Source of the DNA: Flavobacterium araucananum
GTDB lineage: Bacteria > Bacteroidota > Bacteroidia > Flavobacteriales > Flavobacteriaceae
Assembly: GCF_002222055.1 (NCBI RefSeq)
Contig: NZ_MUGS01000011.1
Coordinates: forward strand, 27,957-91,956
Length of the DNA stretch: 64,000 nt
Direction of reading: 5' to 3'
This document shows positions 60,966 through 64,000 of the stretch, piece after piece (positions within the stretch are counted from its first letter, which is position 1; every line of letters begins with the position of its first letter). The position numbers and the translations under genes are program-made. A model generated the notes under the pieces. The model made no database searches, was not told the origin of the DNA, and saw only the letters and a program-made list of their open reading frames with translations.

Positions 60966-63572
60966 TTGGCAGCGAAAGAGAAAGTGGTGAAAGAAACACC
61001 GTTAATGAAACAGTACAACGAAATCAAGAGAAAATATCCTGATGCATGTCTGCTTTTTAGAGTGGGTGATTTTTATGAAACCTTTGGGGAAGACGCTGTT
61101 AGAGCATCAAAAATCCTTGGTATAACCTTGACTAAACGAGGAGCAGGTTCTGAAACCGAAACCGCATTAGCTGGTTTTCCGCACCATTCGATCAATACTT
61201 ACTTGCCAAAATTGGTTAAAGCCGGACTTCGTGTAGCGATTTGTGATCAGCTTGAAGATCCTAAAATGACCAAAACTATTGTAAAACGCGGTGTTACTGA
61301 ATTGGTAACTCCCGGCGTTTCTTTAAATGATGAGGTATTACAATCCAAAACAAATAACTTTTTGTCATCCGTTTATTTTGCCAATAAAAATATCGGAGTT
61401 TCTTTTTTAGATGTTTCAACCGGGGAGTTTTTGACCGCTCAGGGAAATGCAGAGTACATCGATAAATTGTTGCAGAATTTTAATCCGAGTGAGATTCTGG
61501 TTCCTAAAAACAATAAAGGAGATTTTAAAGAAGCTTTTGGAGATGATTTTCATACTTTTTATCTCGAAGACTGGATCTATAAAGAAGATTATGCTTTAGA
61601 GACTTTGACCAAACATTTTCAGACCGTTTCTTTAAAAGGTTTTGGAATCGAGGAATTAAAAGAAGGTATTATTGCCTCAGGAGCAATCTTGTATTATTTA
61701 TCCGAAACACAGCATAATCGCGTGCAGCATATTACCGCAATTCAGCGTATTGCCGAAGATGCGTATGTCTGGATGGATCGTTTTACAATTAGAAACCTCG
61801 AATTATATCACAGCTACAATCCCAATGCAGTTACACTTTTAGATGTAATAGACAGAACGCTTTCGCCAATGGGAGGTCGTTTGTTAAAACGTTGGTTGGC
61901 TTTGCCCTTAAAAGATAGTACTAAAATAAAAGGGCGTCATGATGTGGTTTCGTATTTAAAAACCAATCCTGAAGTTTTGCATAATATTCAATATCAAATC
62001 AAGCAGATCTCAGATTTAGAGCGTTTGATCTCTAAAATTGCTGCCGGAAAAGTTTCGCCCCGCGAGATAGTGTATCTAAAAGAATCTCTGGATGCTATAA
62101 TTCCGATAAAAACCCTGGCATTGTCAAGTCCGCAAGAAGCTGTAAAAGTTATTGGAGACAATTTGCATGCCTGCGATTTATTGCGAGAGAAGATTAAAAC
62201 AACTTTAAATCAGGATGCGCCCGTAGCAATTGCCAAAGGAAATGCAATTGCCAAAGGTATTAGTGAAGAGTTGGACGATTTGCGTGCTATCTCGACATCC
62301 GGAAAAGAGTATCTGGAAGGAATCGAAAAAAGAGAATCGGAGAGAACTGGAATTTCTTCTTTGAAAATTTCTTTCAATAATGTTTTTGGATATTACATCG
62401 AAGTTAGAAATACGCACAAAGACAAAGTGCCAACAGAATGGATCCGTAAACAAACCCTGGTCAACGCTGAGCGATATATTACAGAAGAATTAAAAGAATA
62501 TGAAACCAAGATTCTGGGTGCCGAAGAAAAGATTCATAAAATCGAAACCGATCTTTTTGAGCAATTAGTTGCCTGGATTGCTACTTATATCAAACCGGTT
62601 CAGATGAACGCAAATTTGGTAGCGCAATTAGATTGTTTATGTTCGTTTACCCAATTGGCGGTCGAAAATCAATATGTATGTCCTGAAATTGATGAAACTT
62701 TTGAGCTTGAGATCAAAAACGGAAGACATCCTGTTATCGAAAAACAATTACCGGTTGGTACACCTTATATTGCCAACGACGTTTATTTAGACAGAGAAAC
62801 ACAGCAAATTATAATGATTACCGGTCCCAATATGTCCGGTAAGTCGGCTATTTTAAGGCAAACCGCTTTAATTGTATTATTAGCTCAAATGGGAAGTTTT
62901 GTTCCGGCGGATAGTGTTAGAATGGGAATTGTGGATAAAATTTTTACCAGAGTAGGAGCATCGGATAATATTTCGATGGGTGAATCTACTTTTATGGTCG
63001 AGATGAACGAAACGGCTTCTATTCTTAATAATATCTCAGATCGTAGTTTAGTATTGTTGGATGAAATTGGAAGAGGAACAAGTACATACGACGGAATCTC
63101 GATTGCCTGGGCGATTGCCGAGTTTTTGCACGAGCATCCCGGAAAGCCTAAGACCTTATTTGCGACGCATTATCATGAACTAAATGAAATGACAGAATCG
63201 TTGCCTAGAATCCAGAATTATAATGTTGCTGTAAAAGAATTAAAAGATACGGTTCTTTTTATTCGAAAACTGATAAAAGGAGGAAGTGCTCATAGTTTTG
63301 GAATACATGTGGCAAAAATGGCGGGAATGCCTCAAATCGTAATTTTGAAAGCACAGAAACTATTAAAGAAATTAGAGAAGAATCACTCAAGCGATGCTTT
63401 AAACGGAATTAAAGAAGCGGGTGACGAAATGCAAATGAGTTTCTTTAATTTAGATGATCCTTTGTTGGAAGAAATAAAACAAGAGATCATGAGCCTTGAC
63501 ATTAATGCAATAACACCGGTTGAAGCATTGATGAAACTCAATGAGATTAAAAGGATGCTGGTTAAGAAATAA
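60966..63572 (+). CDS. mutS: DNA mismatch repair protein MutS
   Basis: MutS recognises base mismatches and small loops. The 868-residue protein has the mismatch-wedging Phe36 and Glu38 in GDFYETF, connector, lever and clamp domains, then the ATPase with Walker A GPNMSGKS and Walker [17 protein letters not shown]. The C-terminal helix-turn-helix dimerisation region follows. The start is TTG at 60966, since homology begins almost at once ([19 protein letters not shown]). It is monocistronic, upstream of the tRNA pair. Confidence 0.97.
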   Translation: MAAKEKVVKETPLMKQYNEIKRKYPDACLLFRVGDFYETFGEDAVRASKILGITLTKRGAGSETETALAGFPHHSINTYLPKLVKAGLRVAICDQLEDPKMTKTIVKRGVTELVTPGVSLNDEVLQSKTNNFLSSVYFANKNIGVSFLDVSTGEFLTAQGNAEYIDKLLQNFNPSEILVPKNNKGDFKEAFGDDFHTFYLEDWIYKEDYALETLTKHFQTVSLKGFGIEELKEGIIASGAILYYLSETQHNRVQHITAIQRIAEDAYVWMDRFTIRNLELYHSYNPNAVTLLDVIDRTLSPMGGRLLKRWLALPLKDSTKIKGRHDVVSYLKTNPEVLHNIQYQIKQISDLERLISKIAAGKVSPREIVYLKESLDAIIPIKTLALSSPQEAVKVIGDNLHACDLLREKIKTTLNQDAPVAIAKGNAIAKGISEELDDLRAISTSGKEYLEGIEKRESERTGISSLKISFNNVFGYYIEVRNTHKDKVPTEWIRKQTLVNAERYITEELKEYETKILGAEEKIHKIETDLFEQLVAWIATYIKPVQMNANLVAQLDCLCSFTQLAVENQYVCPEIDETFELEIKNGRHPVIEKQLPVGTPYIANDVYLDRETQQIIMITGPNMSGKSAILRQTALIVLLAQMGSFVPADSVRMGIVDKIFTRVGASDNISMGESTFMVEMNETASILNNISDRSLVLLDEIGRGTSTYDGISIAWAIAEFLHEHPGKPKTLFATHYHELNEMTESLPRIQNYNVAVKELKDTVLFIRKLIKGGSAHSFGIHVAKMAGMPQIVILKAQKLLKKLEKNHSSDALNGIKEAGDEMQMSFFNLDDPLLEEIKQEIMSLDINAITPVEALMKLNEIKRMLVKK

Positions 63573-63639
63573 AATTCAGATTTAAAGTTTAGGTTATCAG
63601 AAAGTTATAAAATAAGTATATTTTTTTTTCAAAAAACGC

Positions 63640-63669
63640 TTGTGTAATTGAATAAATGTCCTAAATTTG
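63640..63669 (+). promoter_or_regulatory. Predicted promoter of the tRNA genes
   Basis: TTG (63640-63642), a 19-nt spacer and TAAATTTG (63662-63669) match the Bacteroidota consensus well. The first tRNA begins 53 bp downstream. Confidence 0.75.
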
Positions 63670-63722
63670 CACTCGCAATACAGAACAAGTCAGGTATTGC
63701 AGTTCTTACAAGAATTTGAAAT

Positions 63723-63795
63723 GCGAAAATAGCTCAGTTGGTAGAGCGCGACCTTGCCAAGGTCGAGGTCGCGGGTTCGAGCCCCGTTTTTCGCT
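63723..63795 (+). tRNA. tRNA-Gly (GCC)
   Basis: The cloverleaf is complete: acceptor GCGAAAA (63723-63729) pairs with TTTTCGC (63788-63794), the D-arm contains AGCTCAGTTGGTAGAGC, and the anticodon stem CGACC/GGTCG closes the loop TTGCCAA with anticodon GCC. The T-loop is TTCGAGC. CCA is not encoded. It reads glycine GGC and GGU codons. Confidence 0.96.
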
Positions 63796-63809
63796 CAAAA
63801 CCATATAAT

Positions 63810-63895
63810 GCTCGGATGGTGAAATTGGTAGACACGCTGGACTTAAAATCCAGTGAACAGCAATGTTCGTGCGGGTTCAAGTCCCGCTCTGAGTA
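63810..63895 (+). tRNA. tRNA-Leu (UAA)
   Basis: The 86-nt class II tRNA has an anticodon stem CTGGA/TCCAG, loop CTTAAAA with anticodon TAA, a long variable arm (TGAACAGCAATGTTCGT) and T-loop TTCAAGT. Acceptor GCTCGGA pairs with TCTGAGT, including two G-T wobbles, one at the terminal pair. CCA is not encoded. It reads leucine UUA, probably the main Leu codon here, and lies 14 bp after tRNA-Gly in the same transcript. Confidence 0.95.
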
Positions 63896-63897
63896 CT

Positions 63898-63927
63898 AAA
63901 GCCTCTTCTTTTGAAGAGGCTTTTTTT
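63898..63927 (+). terminator. Terminator of the tRNA operon
   Basis: AAAGCCTCTTC, loop TTTT and GAAGAGGCTTT form a perfect stem followed by a T-run. It begins 2 bp after tRNA-Leu. Confidence 0.92.
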
Positions 63928-63945
63928 ATGGTCTAAACTCGTCAT

Positions 63946-63982
63946 TTTTAAAATAAATTTACAAAGTAAATTTATTTTAAAA
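63946..63982. repeat. 17-bp perfect inverted repeat at the window end
   Basis: TTTTAAAATAAATTTAC (63946-63962), loop AAA and GTAAATTTATTTTAAAA (63966-63982) form a perfect, wholly AT-rich hairpin. Two direct CAATCAA units follow at 63983-63996, then CAAT to the window edge. It is too AT-rich and distant to be needed as the tRNA terminator. Confidence 0.8.
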
Positions 63983-64000
63983 CAATCAACAATCAACAAT

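Overview
The window reads as a chromosome segment of a Flavobacterium-like member of the Bacteroidota. It is AT-rich (by eye, not computed). Genes lack strong Shine-Dalgarno sequences. Several upstream regions carry the Bacteroidota sigma-A promoter form, TTG then a 17-23 nt spacer then TAnnTTTG. Typical families are present: type IX secretion (PorP/SprF-like, PorG-like, a type B sorting domain), DUF4270, DUF4249, DUF4403, DUF1573 and GH3 proteins, and a TonB-dependent receptor with a regulatory-like N-terminal domain. Nothing indicates a prophage, plasmid, insertion sequence or CRISPR array. Most of the window is conserved housekeeping DNA with small accessory patches.

Layout. 1-8.8 kb: a DUF4403 lipoprotein, then a six-gene export operon (one ABC ATPase, two paralogous MacB-type permeases, a periplasmic adaptor, a TolC-like channel, a second adaptor). 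8.9-13.6 kb: tsaB, an MscS channel, an amphipathic-helix protein, an Nfu-type Fe-S protein with a doubled N-terminal domain, a PorP/SprF-like protein and a gamma-carbonic anhydrase-like protein. 13.6-18.5 kb: a minus-strand set encoding an outer-membrane protein, a kelch lipoprotein, a DUF4907 lipoprotein, a LytS-type kinase, an intradiol-dioxygenase-like lipoprotein and a LytTR regulator. 18.7-21.3 kb: a DUF4270 lipoprotein and an outer-membrane protein. 21.3-29.7 kb: an envelope cluster (CBS protein, nadK, porG-like, uppS, bamA, two OmpH/Skp chaperones, murI). 29.9-37.8 kb: pdxJ, a YhcG/DUF1016 PD-(D/E)xK nuclease, a TonB receptor with a DUF4249 lipoprotein, an unrecognised lipoprotein, an alpha/beta hydrolase and a small membrane protein. 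37.9-41.5 kb: tig, clpP, clpX. 41.9-45.3 kb: two SRPBCC and two VOC proteins, then serB. 45.4-56.3 kb: a GH3 protein, DUF2797, a GT9 glycosyltransferase, an AsmA-like protein, an alpha/beta hydrolase, sppA and a folK-deoxynucleoside kinase fusion. 56.4-63.9 kb: a large LRR/lectin protein with a type IX sorting domain, a SpoU-family methyltransferase, a DUF1573 protein, mutS, tRNA-Gly(GCC) and tRNA-Leu(UAA).

How the parts work together. The 21-29 kb cluster builds the envelope: UppS makes the lipid carrier, MurI makes D-glutamate, Skp-like chaperones deliver outer-membrane proteins to BamA, and PorG belongs to the type IX machine. Tig, ClpP and ClpX handle protein folding and turnover. The export operon probably moves a substrate across the whole envelope; the substrate cannot be named. 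The kelch/DUF4907/outer-membrane genes lie directly upstream of a LytS/LytTR pair that is interrupted by a dioxygenase-like gene, which suggests one regulated surface module.

The observations most worth a second look are: a 27-nt perfect palindrome inside the YhcG/DUF1016 coding sequence; predicted tig and clpX promoters that overlap long perfect inverted repeats; small families of interspersed intergenic repeats; the kinase-dioxygenase-regulator arrangement; the doubled export operon; and a 17-bp perfect palindrome at the window edge just after the tRNA genes. I found no clear-cut new defence or mobile system.
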